From: Cladorhizidae sp. MBARI D1340-BT2 | Lineage: Eukaryota > Porifera > Demospongiae > Poecilosclerida > Cladorhizidae | Direction of reading: 5' to 3' | NCBI GenBank assembly: GCA_028752905.1 | Contig: JAQNBH010000014.1 | Coordinates: 31,458,276 to 31,522,275 of the forward strand | Length of the DNA stretch: 64,000 nucleotides | Part shown: positions 1 through 10,618 of the stretch, in pieces | How the letters are laid out: the number at the start of each line of letters is the position of its first letter | Position numbering within the stretch: the stretch's first letter is position 1 | Program-made: the position numbers and the translations under genes | Notes under the pieces: generated by a model | The model's database searches: none | Told to the model about the DNA's origin: nothing | What the model saw: the letters and a program-made list of their open reading frames with translations, nothing else

Positions 1-1847
1 ACCTATTGTTGGCTTGTGACGCATCTCCTTATGGATTGGGAGTCGTGTTATCACATGTTTTGGAAGACAAAACCGAACGTCCTATTGGGTATGCTTCAAG
101 GACTCTCACTGTGTCTGAGAAGGGCTATTCTCAATTAGAGAAAGAGGGATTAGCTATCCTATTTGGTGTCAAGAAATTTCATTCTTACCTGTGGGGTCGA
201 TCATTTGTCATTAGATCTGATCACCAACCACTCTACCATTTGTTTAATGAAAAGAAAGCAATTCCTCCCCTTGCCTCAGCACGTCTACAAAGGTGGGCAT
301 TGTCATTGAGTGCATATCAATATCGTATTGAATACAAGCCTGGGAAGTTGCTTGCTAATGCGGATGCATTAAGTCGGTTGCCAAGCCCAGTTGTCACATC
401 CTCTGATTGTCTTCCTGCTGAGTTAAACCAATTGGTTCTTCACCTTGAGTCTACCCCGATTTCTTCCAAGGAAGTGAAACAATGGATTGAGAAAGATCCG
501 CTTCTCTCAAGGGTGAAGAAGTTTGTAATGTGTGGATGGCCGTCAGTGAAGCTTGACCGAGAATTTCAACCGTATGAGTCTCGTAAGTTGGAACTCAGTC
601 TTCTGGATGGTTGTTTACTGTGGGGTTCACGGTTGATTATACCCCAGCCTGGTCGGAAATGTTTGCTAGATCAGCTACATGAAACTCATTTAGGAATTAG
701 TCGTATGAAGAATCTGGCAAGAAGTTATTTTTGGTGGCCAGACATGACTTCTGAAATCGAGTTATGTGTACAGCAGTGCAATGTTTGCCAGGAATCACGA
801 CCGCAACCTCCTGTGGCCTCGATGCACCCGTGGGAAGTAACAAAGCAGCCTTGGAACCGTATCCACCTAGACTTCGCTGGCCCGTTCATGGGTAACATGT
901 TTTTAGTCTTGGTCGATTCTCATTCTAAGTGGATGGATGTGGTGATTATGAGTTCAATCACGTCCACCATCACCATAGAGAAGTTGCAAGGTATTTTTGC
1001 TATTCATGGTCTTCCCAAGACCATAGTCACTGATAATGGCAGTTCATTTATGAGTGATGAGTTTCAGAGATTTTGCCAAGTGAATGGTATTCAGCATACG
1101 ACGTCTGCACCTTACCACCCTTCCACGAATGGGTTGGCTGAGAGGGCGGTGCAATCTTTCAAGCAAGGGTTGAAGAGGATGGAAGGTGGATCACTGCAGT
1201 CCAAGCTATCGAGATACTTGTTCCGCTACAGGATAACGCCACACAGTACGACAGGGTTATCCCCAGCCGAGGTTCTGATGGGTCGTCGACCGAGATCCAA
1301 GTTAGACTTGGTTCATCCTGACTTGTCAGAGAGAGTGGAATCGTGCCAGCGTAAGAGGACACATGGCAGCACCGGACGGGATCGCGTTTTCCGAGTGGGT
1401 GACAAGGTTTTTGTTAGAGATTTCAGGTGTAAGAATGTAACCTGGATGCCTGGTGTTGTTGAGCATGTCACTGGACCTTTATCTTACCGAGTTAAAGTTA
1501 CCTTGGGAGTCGTACGTCGTCATGTGGATAACATACGTCAGAGACAGAGCGAGTTAGGATCCAGCACTATAAATGGTCAAGTGTCTGGACCTGCAATTGT
1601 GTTTCATGATATTCCTGTTCAAGTGCCAGAGACACTGAAACTGTCCCCTGAAGGGAGTGTTCCACATTCCGACTCAGCTACGTCAGCCATGGTCAGCTCT
1701 CCTCGCTTACCCCGTGTTAATGTGGATGATAATGTGGATGATAACAACACTTCAGTACACATCCCTGATTGTGAGTCAACAACAGTACTGCGCAGGTCTG
1801 TCCGAAACAGACCCCCTCCTGATCGTTTTAAGGGATCAGTGTTTTAA
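1..1847 (+). CDS. Ty3/gypsy retrotransposon pol, C-terminal part (RNase H + integrase), 5' truncated by window edge
   Basis: An open frame of 613 codons (first ATG at 6) runs to a stop at 1845-1847 with no internal break. Residues 1-125 match the RNase H region that follows reverse transcriptase in Ty3/gypsy elements (start LACDASPYGLG, later SDHQPL and NADALSRLP). Residues 225-265 form the HHCC zinc finger of integrase. The integrase core shows the DDE triad at about D289 (HLDFAGPF), D343 (TDNGSSF) and E379 (LAERAVQSF). A C-terminal domain of about 100 residues and a polar tail follow. RNase H removes the RNA template and integrase inserts the cDNA. gag, protease and most of reverse transcriptase lie upstream of the window. 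The intact frame, polypurine tract and LTR suggest a fairly young copy. It sits on the same strand as EFCAB2, probably in an intron of that gene. Confidence 0.93.
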   Translation, partial: LLLACDASPYGLGVVLSHVLEDKTERPIGYASRTLTVSEKGYSQLEKEGLAILFGVKKFHSYLWGRSFVIRSDHQPLYHLFNEKKAIPPLASARLQRWALSLSAYQYRIEYKPGKLLANADALSRLPSPVVTSSDCLPAELNQLVLHLESTPISSKEVKQWIEKDPLLSRVKKFVMCGWPSVKLDREFQPYESRKLELSLLDGCLLWGSRLIIPQPGRKCLLDQLHETHLGISRMKNLARSYFWWPDMTSEIELCVQQCNVCQESRPQPPVASMHPWEVTKQPWNRIHLDFAGPFMGNMFLVLVDSHSKWMDVVIMSSITSTITIEKLQGIFAIHGLPKTIVTDNGSSFMSDEFQRFCQVNGIQHTTSAPYHPSTNGLAERAVQSFKQGLKRMEGGSLQSKLSRYLFRYRITPHSTTGLSPAEVLMGRRPRSKLDLVHPDLSERVESCQRKRTHGSTGRDRVFRVGDKVFVRDFRCKNVTWMPGVVEHVTGPLSYRVKVTLGVVRRHVDNIRQRQSELGSSTINGQVSGPAIVFHDIPVQVPETLKLSPEGSVPHSDSATSAMVSSPRLPRVNVDDNVDDNNTSVHIPDCESTTVLRRSVRNRPPPDRFKGSVF

Positions 1848-1891
1848 CTGATAATTATCGTGAATTTGTTATCTTTACTCTCTTATAAACT

Positions 1892-1904
1892 AAGAAGGGA
1901 GGAA
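1892..1904 (+). promoter_or_regulatory. Polypurine tract of the gypsy element
   Basis: The purine run AAGAAGGGAGGAA lies immediately before the TG that opens the 3' LTR, where plus-strand DNA priming takes place in LTR retrotransposons. Confidence 0.85.
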
Positions 1905-2121
1905 TGTTATAATTAAGTGAATTGTATGACATTATTCAATAGTCCGGACTCTAAATAAACGTTTTTAGTGTGTCACGTGTGTTGCACAGATAGTGAAATC
2001 AAGATGTCTTCTTATAATGTCTGTTGTCTTCGGTTGTTAGTTTACTAGTTGATTAAGGACTTTCACGGTCGTTGAAGAGTGAAAGAACTATAACCTTAGG
2101 GTATTAAACAAGGTTATAACA
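1905..2121 (+). mobile_element. 3' LTR of the gypsy element (217 bp)
   Basis: It starts TGTTATAA and ends TTATAACA, an 8-bp perfect terminal inverted repeat with the canonical TG...CA ends, directly after the polypurine tract. An AATAAA polyadenylation signal lies at 1954-1959. The 5' LTR and the other target-site copy are outside the window, so the age of the insertion cannot be read from LTR divergence here. The bases after the LTR are CTAAC, the likely target duplication. Confidence 0.88.
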
Positions 2122-2566
2122 CTAACCTTGCCATGTTGGATTATTGCCTACTACTTTGGCTAGGCCTCTCTCACCCACACTAAAAATAGAAGGCTTGAAT
2201 GAGTTTGTTAGGACCTTTTTCAACTGATTGGTTGTTTGGCCAAAAAAACTTGCTGAGCTCTCTGAAATATTATGAGACTACATTTCTAAAGTGGAATAAT
2301 TTTGCTTGTACATAAATTGTGCTCATTAGAAAGTTAATGCCATTGAAGTGGGTGTATGATACCTGGTTTTATGGCCAATTGTGTGGAAACACGATTGTCA
2401 ATACTTGTGCTACAACAAAACCGAATAGAATGGGATGTGAATATATTCCTGATGCATAATGATTATTAGCTGCAGATGGTGCATTTTTATTGCTGTTTAT
2501 TTCTGTGTCTGGAATTCAAAGGTGAAAGATTAAAGGGGCTAGCGCAGAGTGTCCATATACTTAGTT
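2122..2566. other. Non-coding sequence, no recognised feature
   Basis: AT-rich sequence between the LTR and the foldback element. I see no supported exon, repeat or RNA gene. It is probably EFCAB2 intron, since the next recognisable exon is an internal one. Confidence 0.5.
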
Positions 2567-2627
2567 GGGATCAATTGAAGAATAGTCACCCGGGCCGCGC
2601 TCGGGTGACTATTCTTCAATTGACCCC
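2567..2627. mobile_element. 61-bp foldback mini-element (MITE-like) with 6-bp target duplication
   Basis: The arms 2567-2592 and 2602-2627 are 26-bp inverted repeats with one mismatch, around a 9-base loop (GGCCGCGCT). The element is flanked by direct repeats TTAGTT at 2561-2566 and 2628-2633. The arms contain CAATTGAAGAATAGTCACCC. The direct flank copies point to insertion of a mobile hairpin and not to a chance palindrome. Confidence 0.75.
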
Positions 2628-3040
2628 TTAGTTGGAGTTGCTGAAAATCGTGACCACTGTCCGACCTTGCCTACTGTACCCTTATGTTGGTCATGGCAGG
2701 ATTTCCTGGTAGATGCTACTTGATTACCACAAGCTTCCATCTCTGCACCAACAGGAAGCTATTTTCCACTCAAAAGCAATAGGCAACTGCTGTGTTGTTG
2801 GATTATTACTTTATGAATATCATTACGGCACTTCCTGAAGTGTACTAGACACTAGAGCCATAGCTCCTAAAAGCGTTCTTTATTTAGGCAATTATTATCT
2901 AAATTCTTCTTTAAGAAAGCTCTCTTTGTTTCTTATTGTATGTTTACGAAGTTTTATTCTTTACTCATCCATGTTTGTAAGAGGATAATGTTTGCAACAG
3001 CTCTTGGCAGACTAGTGAATATATTTGATTATGGATGCAG
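2628..3040. other. Probable EFCAB2 intron sequence, no other feature
   Basis: No upstream coding exon matching the EFCAB2 N terminus could be found here. The sequence ends in the acceptor GATGCAG before the exon at 3041. Confidence 0.5.
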
Positions 3041-3193
3041 GGAGGTGGGAAACATTATAAGGAGTCTCGGCTGCTATCCCTCTGAGGAAGACATCCATAA
3101 TGTCATACAAGAGGTGGAGGAAGATGATCCCACAGAGTTCGTACGGCTAGAAAAGTTCCAACCAATCATGGCACGTTTACTCATACAGAAGAG
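3041..3193 (+). CDS. EFCAB2: EFCAB2/DRC8 internal exon (first EF-hand region)
   Basis: The exon runs from acceptor GATGCAG to donor AG|GTATGG. It encodes a stretch containing REVGNIIRSLG, then EVEEDDPTEFVRLEKF, which matches the first EF-hand module of EFCAB2, the dynein regulatory complex subunit 8 of the nexin link in motile cilia. The first base completes a split codon (most likely Arg) and the exon ends two bases into a codon, which fits the exon at 5171. The first part of EF-hand 1 would be in an upstream exon that I cannot see, so the gene is 5' incomplete in this window. The open frame extends upstream to an ATG at 2940, but that stretch does not resemble the family and I treat it as intron. 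Confidence 0.87.
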
Positions 3194-5170
3194 GTATGGT
3201 GATATGTTCATTTTCATATGAACTCTCTCATCTTAAAATATAGGTCTTGTAAAAAAAATTATCGGGAAAGGGAATTGCTATATATTATGTCGATTTGGCA
3301 AGTACTAACTATTGGTGAAACATCCAAGAGAGAACTGCATGGCTGCACAATTAGTCAGTAGAGAAAATAGGCAGCACAGTGTCACTTCAGCATTTTTCTC
3401 TGAGAGTTAAATATGATGGTCACCTTTCAGAAGTCTAACGTGATTTTTAAAGATGTACCTTGATGCATAAACAGATCACTGACATAGGAAACTTAACATG
3501 AGTCAGTTACAGAATGTTCAGTTCACGTGGTAAAGGTCTTTCCCCAGACGTTGGCAAAGAGGATAGTGATCAATGTTTAGGGTAGTGCTCACTCCCATGA
3601 TAGTTGCATATTACCATAACTATGTATCATATTGGTGCCATTTTTAAAAAAATTTAGCTACCCTAATAATTCCAATTACTATACATATCAATTAGTGGGT
3701 ACCGTTGCTGATTTTTTATTTGAACTACTCAATTACTAGACATATCAGTTACTGAGTATAGGTGCCCATTTTTTTAATTATACTGATTTTTTTTTTGAGT
3801 TACTATGTATCAGTTAGTGGGTATTGGTGTTGATTATGTTTGGGACTCTAGGTATTTGTGGTGCAAGGATATAGGCATATAGGTAAGGTGACTGTAGTGG
3901 TGGGCTTCTCTTCAAGCTCAAACAAGCACAATGATGGCACTTTTGCATACACTGAAGGACTGAGGATATGACAAGGTTGGAGGGAAGAGGATTATTGCGA
4001 TGGCAGCTCCTCACATATAAATGAGCATCAGGACAATGCTTCCTGTATTTATAATATTTCCAATACAACTTGAAATGAAATGAGTGACTTGAATATCAAA
4101 GATTCTGGATTGCTGGGCTCCTGCTAGGCACAGGACCCCTCATGTGGGAGTTGATGATCTCTCTTGGTGGCCACACAAGATGTATTCTTAGTAGAGCTTA
4201 ATTAACTAAATTAACTAAATTGCTGCTGTCATTCCTCCCAATGTATAAACCACACCCACATATATATGAGTATAATTGCAAGCAAGCAGTTTATAAGTGC
4301 ATCAGTTTTATCCAGACTTGAGTATGTTTATTGCAAGCATATGTATTTCCTTGCTTTCATTTCTGCTTTTGCTCTCATCCACTTCTCTCTTCTACTGTGC
4401 CTTGGTTTATTATGTGAGTGTTTTTGAGTGCCTGCCATGGGGATCTTCAGATATCACTAATTATTTGCAAAAGCCATTGCCTTGCTTGTGGACTTTATTC
4501 TGATATAGAATAGAAACTGTTTCAAATCCTTGTGTTATCCATGTCACAAACAATACTGATATCTAGTGCTACTGGTTTGTCAGAAATATCTTTTTCACAT
4601 GCTATCCTTTCTGAGGTCACAGGACAGTCAATCTGTTCCAAATTTACGTGCCGAATGCTCAGAGTTTGAGGTCAGTTTTTCTTTCTACTTCGGGTTAATT
4701 TTTTTTGGTAGAAGCAACTTTTTAACAATCAATTGTTTTAGCTCAGAGTGATTCTTTGAAAACTCTTGTCTAGTTTGTGTTGCACCTTCTAGTTGTGCCT
4801 GGAAATGCTATGAAGAAGGTCTTAGTTGGGTTTGTTGACAGTCAGTAGTAGTTTGGGCACCTTCTGCCTTCTTTTTTGCTCTCTTATGTGGGGAAGAGCA
4901 TCTCAAGTCCCTGTGAGGATGCAACTTTTGCATATCTCATGAATTGTAGCCTGTTAGATATAGCATTCAGCCTTGTTGTGGTATCCCTATCAGGCTGACA
5001 AGTTGAGTGATGTCAAAGACAATTGCACTAGCTAAAGTGGTAGGGGTTAGCCTCAGCATATATTACACACACAATATTTTCCAGTGAGTAGATAATCTTA
5101 ATATGGTGGGTGTGCTTTATTTTATTTGGGTAGCATATACCACAAGAATTATAGCCATGATCATTCCTAG
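3194..5170 (+). other. EFCAB2 intron (about 2.0 kb)
   Basis: It is bounded by GTATGG and TCCTAG with matching codon phase. It is AT-rich with no supported internal exon. A loose repeat of the type CTAATATACATATCAGTTA occurs around 3650-3830 and is AT-rich low-complexity sequence. Confidence 0.75.
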
Positions 5171-5420
5171 GTTCCAACCTGCCAGTGAGGACAAGTTGAT
5201 AAGGGCCTTTCAGGTTCTAGATGAGGAGAATACATCGTACCTGACCAAAGAGCAGCTCACACAATACCTGATGCATGAAGGAGGGGAGCCTTTTTCTCAG
5301 GATGAGGTGGATGAAACTATGATGGTAGCAGTTGCTACAGATATGTATAAAGACCAGGAAGTTATCTACTACAAGAACTTTGTCAAGTTGATGCTTGACC
5401 CAGAACATGAAATAATGTAA
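5171..5420 (+). CDS. EFCAB2: EFCAB2/DRC8 last coding exon (second EF-hand and C terminus)
   Basis: Acceptor ATTCCTAG; the first base completes the codon split at 3193, then come 82 codons and a TAA stop. The product contains LIRAFQVLDEENTSYLTKEQL and ends KNFVKLMLDPEHEIM, aligning with the second EF-hand and C-terminal tail of EFCAB2. The loop DEENTSYLTKEQ has Gln where a calcium-binding loop normally has Glu at position 12, so calcium binding at this hand is doubtful; the family role is structural, in the nexin-dynein regulatory complex. The 3' UTR and poly(A) signals follow. No frameshift is seen in either exon, so the gene looks functional. Confidence 0.9.
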
Positions 5421-5555
5421 ATCATGGGACTCCCTGATCAGGACACGGAGAAGAAGATTTCCTCATACCATGCCCGTGCCATATTTTTGTCACATTTCTG
5501 CAACATCACTTTTTGTTCAATGTTTGTATACTCATACTGAGCAGAATGTAAACTT

Positions 5556-5700
5556 TGTTTGTGTGTGTGTGTGTGTATACATGCATGTGTGTGAGTGTGT
5601 GTGTGTGTACATGCATGTGTGTGTGTGAATGTTGTGTATGTGAACATGTGTGTGCATGTGTGTGTGCAGCACATATGTCTGTGTGAATGTGTGTGCATGT
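5556..5700. repeat. (TG)n-rich microsatellite in the EFCAB2 3' UTR
   Basis: Interrupted TG/TGCATG repeats. The His/Thr-rich or Cys/Val-rich frames over it are artefacts. Confidence 0.85.
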
Positions 5701-5949
5701 GGCATTACTTATGGACATCTTGGAATTGTACAGCATTTGTTTATATGATGTATATATACTGGAAGAAACAGGATTTTATTCCAAGAAAGCCTGGAACATA
5801 CACTGTTTGGCAGTCACAGTAGTAAGTCACTGGTCAAGGCTAATTTTCTGTGGTAAAGCCTATTTTTCTTAGACACCATACCAATATGCTGATGATGAAG
5901 TCTGATTGGACTGGTCTTTCAGATGTACTGCACTGAAACGTGGATCCCA

Positions 5950-5992
5950 CTATAGGTGATAATAAACATTTGAAATAAAAATAAAATATTCC
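5950..5992 (+). terminator. Poly(A) signals of EFCAB2
   Basis: Clustered AATAAA hexamers (GATAATAAACATTTGAAATA then AAAATAAAATATT) lie about 530-570 bases after the EFCAB2 stop on the same strand, a plausible 3' end for the transcript. Confidence 0.6.
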
Positions 5993-6199
5993 TGACGGGA
6001 GGCTAGAGCATCTGGTCAAAATGTCGGCAGAGTAAATTTAGTAATAATAATAATAAATATAAACATGTGTATGCGTGTGAATGTGAAAATTTAAAATTTT
6101 GTGCATTCATCTATCTTGACTAAATTTTCTGCCAAACTATTGAAAGCTGGTTGGTGGTATATATTATATGGTTTGCACTGACATGCTTGATGCCATTAG

Positions 6200-7000
6200 C
6201 CTTCAATAATTCTATGGAAACAAATTGTGGCCCATTGTCCAAAATTCGAAGACATGACGTCCAGTAAAAACATGTCTTAAAACAGTAATAGTATTCTGTG
6301 AGGTGGTACTTGACTCCTCATGCACTCCCAACCACTTGGAATGGGCATCAATGATGATAAACATCTTACCGAAGAATGGTCCTTCAAAATTGACATCACT
6401 ATGATACCAAGTCTTGTTGGCTATATGCAATGGAGTTGGTGTTGGGTGACACTTGTTTATTACAAGGAGGGAAACTCTTAGCTTGCATCTTTATCACCAC
6501 TCTGAACTACATGCATATTTCTTAGTGAAACTGGGTGTGTTTAATAGAGTTGCTTCACTCTTGGCTAAAATTCTGGTGGGAAAATCACACATTTTCCCCA
6601 AAGCGACACAGGTTCCTTCCACTGTTAACTCATTCTGCTGGCCTACAAAGAGATTGAACCAAGCAGGAATATCAGTAAGCCATCCTTCATCTGTGTACCT
6701 TATGACCATATTCGACAATGCATCCTTGCTGCTAACCTATTTGCGAGACAGTAAATGGTTTCATGCCTGAAAATACTGGCTTCATGAGATTGTGCAACTC
6801 GTCACACTTCTGGTAGTGGTAGTCATGATGAGCCATCTGGAGAGCCATGCTCATTAGTACACTTGCAGTGAATGTCATAGCAATAAGCAGAAAGAAATGG
6901 AGTTGAGCCACTGCTAAGAAATCACCTTCTTAGGACCAGATGCAGCCATCAGGGTTTGTGGTAGTATCGTAGAGGTGTTTTGGTGAAACTTCTTCATTCA
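6200..7000 (-). pseudogene. Decayed Ty3/gypsy pol fragment (integrase region)
   Basis: On the minus strand, 6430-6212 encodes a degraded start of an integrase core (FEGPFFGKMF, then DAHSKWLGVHEES), followed by a broken version of the strand leading to the second catalytic Asp. Upstream on the same strand, 6718-6494 resembles the linker between RNase H and the integrase zinc finger (NELTVEGTCVALG). Frames change between the pieces and stops interrupt, so the copy is dead. It is a different lineage from the intact copy at 1-2121 and lies in the opposite orientation. No LTRs could be recognised. Confidence 0.65.
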
Positions 7001-7539
7001 CTTAAGAGTTTCTTGAGTTGTGGATAGTTCTGTTGTATTTGACAAGGTGGATGATGTGAATGCATTTGAACACAGCTGCTGTCTGGTAGAATGTAAGATA
7101 TCATGGCATGGGAAGAAATGTGAGTAATGGATGGGTGTCCACTTAATGTCAGTCACTCAACTTTTATCTTTTGCATTCCCAATATATGTAAAGGCTAGTG
7201 TCTCACAACCTTGGTGATCTCAAAGATAGAAGTCTATTGATAACGAATCCACAAGCCAAACATTATTTCAGGCATCCATCTATTAACTTGGGATTTGAAT
7301 ACTCAGTAAAGTGTTGCCTTACTAAGGTTTTATTGATTAATTTTGTCCTTATGGAATGATTTGGTATCCTCTCCCAGAACAAATAAATACGAAATTAAAG
7401 AAATGTTCAGTGCAGCTTGCTTCCATCACCTGGCTTCAGCTGCTGCCTCCTCTGGTCTCATTTTACAGCTAGCTTGTAGTAAATAGCAACACCACACTTG
7501 GATGACACTGCTTCAGTGTGATACCATGGGCCACAACAG

Positions 7540-7990
7540 CCCACCTCCAACTAATACCACAGCATGCGGTCAGAAGATTCAGGACACTTTATAGTGATAA
7601 CCACAGCAAAATCCCTCCAGGAAGATGCCCCGGATGACATGGCGAGAGCCTGGCTATTGGTGGTGTCCCCCAAGGAGTCGGATGCTTTGCTCCAAGTTCT
7701 CCCCATTTCTAGCCGGGGTCTAAGAATGGAGGACAACACCATACAAGTGGCTGCAAGGCTCCGACTGGGTTCCTCCTTGCATCACCCCTACACATGATGC
7801 CATCACTGTGGGCTGAGGTGGACCATCTGGGCTCCCATGGGCTCAGTTATAAGAAGAGCGAATGGCATCATTATTGTCATGATGCCATCGATGACATTAT
7901 ACACCGAGCTCTGACTACAGCTTGCATAACTTCAAGGCTGGAACCACCAGGCCCAAACCGCTTGGAAAGACGATCCAATAGACTATGATT
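7540..7990 (+). pseudogene. Decayed retroelement fragment with Cys/His module
   Basis: The frame from 7564 reads ARAWLLVVSPKESDALLQ and continues after a stop and a one-base shift near 7795-7810 as AEVDHLGSHGLSYKKSEWHH. The spacing CHHCG...HGLS...HxxxxH and a following IHRAL motif are typical of a module near the C-terminal end of reverse-transcriptase polyproteins common in invertebrate genomes; I recall the family only in outline. The in-frame TGA plus the frameshift make it a relic. It ends around 7988 with a stop. Confidence 0.5.
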
Positions 7991-8266
7991 CTGCCAGAAA
8001 ACAGACTAGTGGGGCACTTTCAGATTGAATAAAGTATTTCCAGAGAATGGCAAGCCACTATAACATAACTTCCCTGGACACACTTGCACCATGCCACCAA
8101 CAGTGCTGGAGCAGTGGCTGATCTGGTTGGGGAGAGAAAGTCAGCCAAGTACACCAGCTTAGCCTTAGGGCCTGGATATTCCTTCACACCTGTGGCTATC
8201 GAGACTTTGGGGGGAAGAGGTTGCTACCTTTTTAAAGGAGCTGGGCAACAGGGTGAGGCGGGGGTA

Positions 8267-8281
8267 GGGGGGGGGGGGGGG
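8267..8281. repeat. Poly-G run (15 nt)
   Basis: Uninterrupted G run preceded by further G-rich sequence. Confidence 0.9.
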
Positions 8282-9469
8282 TTACAGTCAGAACTGAATT
8301 TGTTTGATATCCAGCTGTTATGAAAATTATATAATTATGTTAATTAATTATTATTTTTATTTCTTTTTATTTAATTATCTATCATAAACAAGTAGCTATT
8401 GCCCCATCCCTAGAAACTATCTGTCTTTAAATAATTAATAGTGAAAACTTGTAGCTATAGAATTCAAGAGAGATATATATCAGTGGAGTAGGAACAGGGG
8501 GGGCCGGGGGGGCCAGTGGCCCCCCCAATAATTACGGAGGGGGGGCCTGGCCCCCCCAATAAAACTAACATGAAACTAACATGTAAAAAAAAATCAATGA
8601 TTCTGTTACTATAATATTAACTCTTGCTGTGTATAGCGCATACCAAATATAGTCTGCCCATTACACGCTTCAGAGCATAAGGAAACCACTCGACCAAGTT
8701 TGAGCTTGTGACAAGCCACAGGCATGGAGCTAGAGTTGTTCCAGTAATTAGGGTACAGGTTTTGAGGGACCTGGATGTTTCTGCATGTATCTTCTAAGAT
8801 ACTGGTCCTATAGAGTCATTCAATATATCATTTTAAAGCACACAGAAGAAGCAACACTTTGATAAAAAAATTAACTGTATAGAAGTAAGGGGAGAAAAGT
8901 TATGGAATTAGAAAGTTGATATTTAAAAAATTCCCTTTGATGTCTTCTCCCCCCCTTCACTGGTCTTACTCATGAAGATAAAATCCACCATAACTCAACA
9001 ATGGATCATCCAAATTGCTTCATATTTGAAAGACAGCTTGTACAGATGTTGTGCAATTATATAAGCAACAAAACACAAAAACCTCTTTTTGTCAAAAAAA
9101 AAATGGGTTCCATCCCCCTTGAGAGTGGGCAATCTAATTTGACTTCATTCTTCAAATCAAGAGTACAACCTGAACAAGGAGATCATAATGTTTAGCTACC
9201 CTTACACTTCATGTTCCAGGAGATGAATCTGACTGTGACATTCACACTGACAGTGACAATGAAGAAAGCTCTGACAAACATTTTGAAAGCCATACACATC
9301 CATCTTCAGGTAGTAGTGGCACCTCTCAAATGGAAGTTCCATGTAGTAGTATATAGAGTTCTCAAGATCCTTCAGCTTTGGTTCCAGGTATCAGTACATG
9401 TAATGGTTCTTGTTGTACTGGTTCTGAAATATCATGACCAACAAATCCTACAATATTGAAGAAAACTGA

Positions 9470-10413
9470 AAGGTCTTTTGGTTCTGGCCCGTAAGAGGGC
9501 TTCATGGTATAAGCAATATCATGGTATAAGCAATATCCATGGCTTCACTTGTGCTGTTCAGAATTTAAGGTATATTGCTTTTATTGTAAGCTTGCTATTA
9601 AGTTAAATGTGAGCGTAGTAAGTATAAAAGCTGATCCAGCATTTTCTACTGTAGGATTTTCCAATTGGAAAAAGTCAATAGATAGGTTCAAAGATCATGA
9701 ATCCTCTCTTGCTCATAGATATTCGTTTGCAGCTTTCATTGCTTCAAGAAGTTCTTCTGTTAATGAGCTGTTGCTGAAAAGTTTAGATCAAAACCAAGCA
9801 AAACGAAGATGTAGCCTACTTCAACAACTTGCAGCACTATGTTTCTTGTTGCGACAGGGCATATCTATTCGAAATGACCATGCTGGTGGTTCCAATCTGA
9901 GAGTAATGCTTAAAAGTGTACTAAATGAAAGTTCATGGGTATATATGTGAGAACAAGTACCAGTCACCCGAAATCATAAATGAAATGATTGAAATAATGG
10001 CCCATAAAGTATTACGTTCCTTACTGTCAGAGGTGAATTTTCAACGCTGGTTCTCACTTATGGCTGATGAGACAAGAGATGTTGCAAATCGTGAGCAGTT
10101 GGTTTTATGTTTGAGATGGGTCTCAGAAAACTATGAAGTATTTGAAGATCAGGTTGGCCTTATTCAAGTCGATAATACCAGAGCTGAAACCATCTATTCA
10201 TCCTTGAAGGATTGTCTTGTACGTTTAGGCATCCAATTTCAAAATTGCAGGGGTCAGGCATATGATGGTGCCCGCAATTTTCAGGGACATGTAACTGGTG
10301 TAGCTAAAAGGTTTACTGATGATAATGCTGCAGCAATTTCTGTGCATTGTCTAGCTCATTGTGTCAATCTCTGCCTACAAGAAGTAGCAGCAAGTCTATC
10401 AAAGAAGGTTTGA
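9470..10413 (+). pseudogene. hAT transposase, N-terminal part (TTF-type zinc finger + DUF4371-like region)
   Basis: Plus-strand pieces in several frames. Around 9470-9720 there is a TTF-type zinc finger (LHLCCSEFKVYCFYC then WKKSIDRFKDHESSLAHR). From 9925 the frame continues with LLSEVNFQRWFSLMADETRD, CRGQAYDGARNFQG and SVHCLAHCVNLCLQE, the start of the RNase H-like catalytic region seen in ZMYM/DUF4371-type hAT transposases. An early stop after SSWVYM at about 9950 and a change of frame show the gene is broken. After 10413 weak coding signal continues to 10618 (LCPTWRTVRTSAMQ), where the nested hAT begins. Confidence 0.78.
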
Positions 10414-10618
10414 ATTTTGCAATGGACATAATTCAGCTAATCAAGTATTCTCCTAAACGGCAAATTATTTTTTAAGCAGTCCAGAAGAAACAAGACTCCT
10501 CCCCATCCACTTCTGGGATTAGGAGCCTATGTCCTACCTGGCGGACTGTTCGCACTAGTGCAATGCAGGCAATCATAAGCAATTAAATTATGAAGCTTTG
10601 CGGGAATGTATGGAGATA

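Noticed and set aside
2940..3040. In-frame ATG at 2940 as the start of EFCAB2
   Set aside because: The 33 codons before 3041 do not resemble the first EF-hand helix and a good acceptor (GATGCAG) precedes the conserved part.
7551..7742. Minus-strand frame opposite the Cys/His retroelement fragment
   Set aside because: It is the shadow of the plus-strand relic, which carries the recognisable motif.
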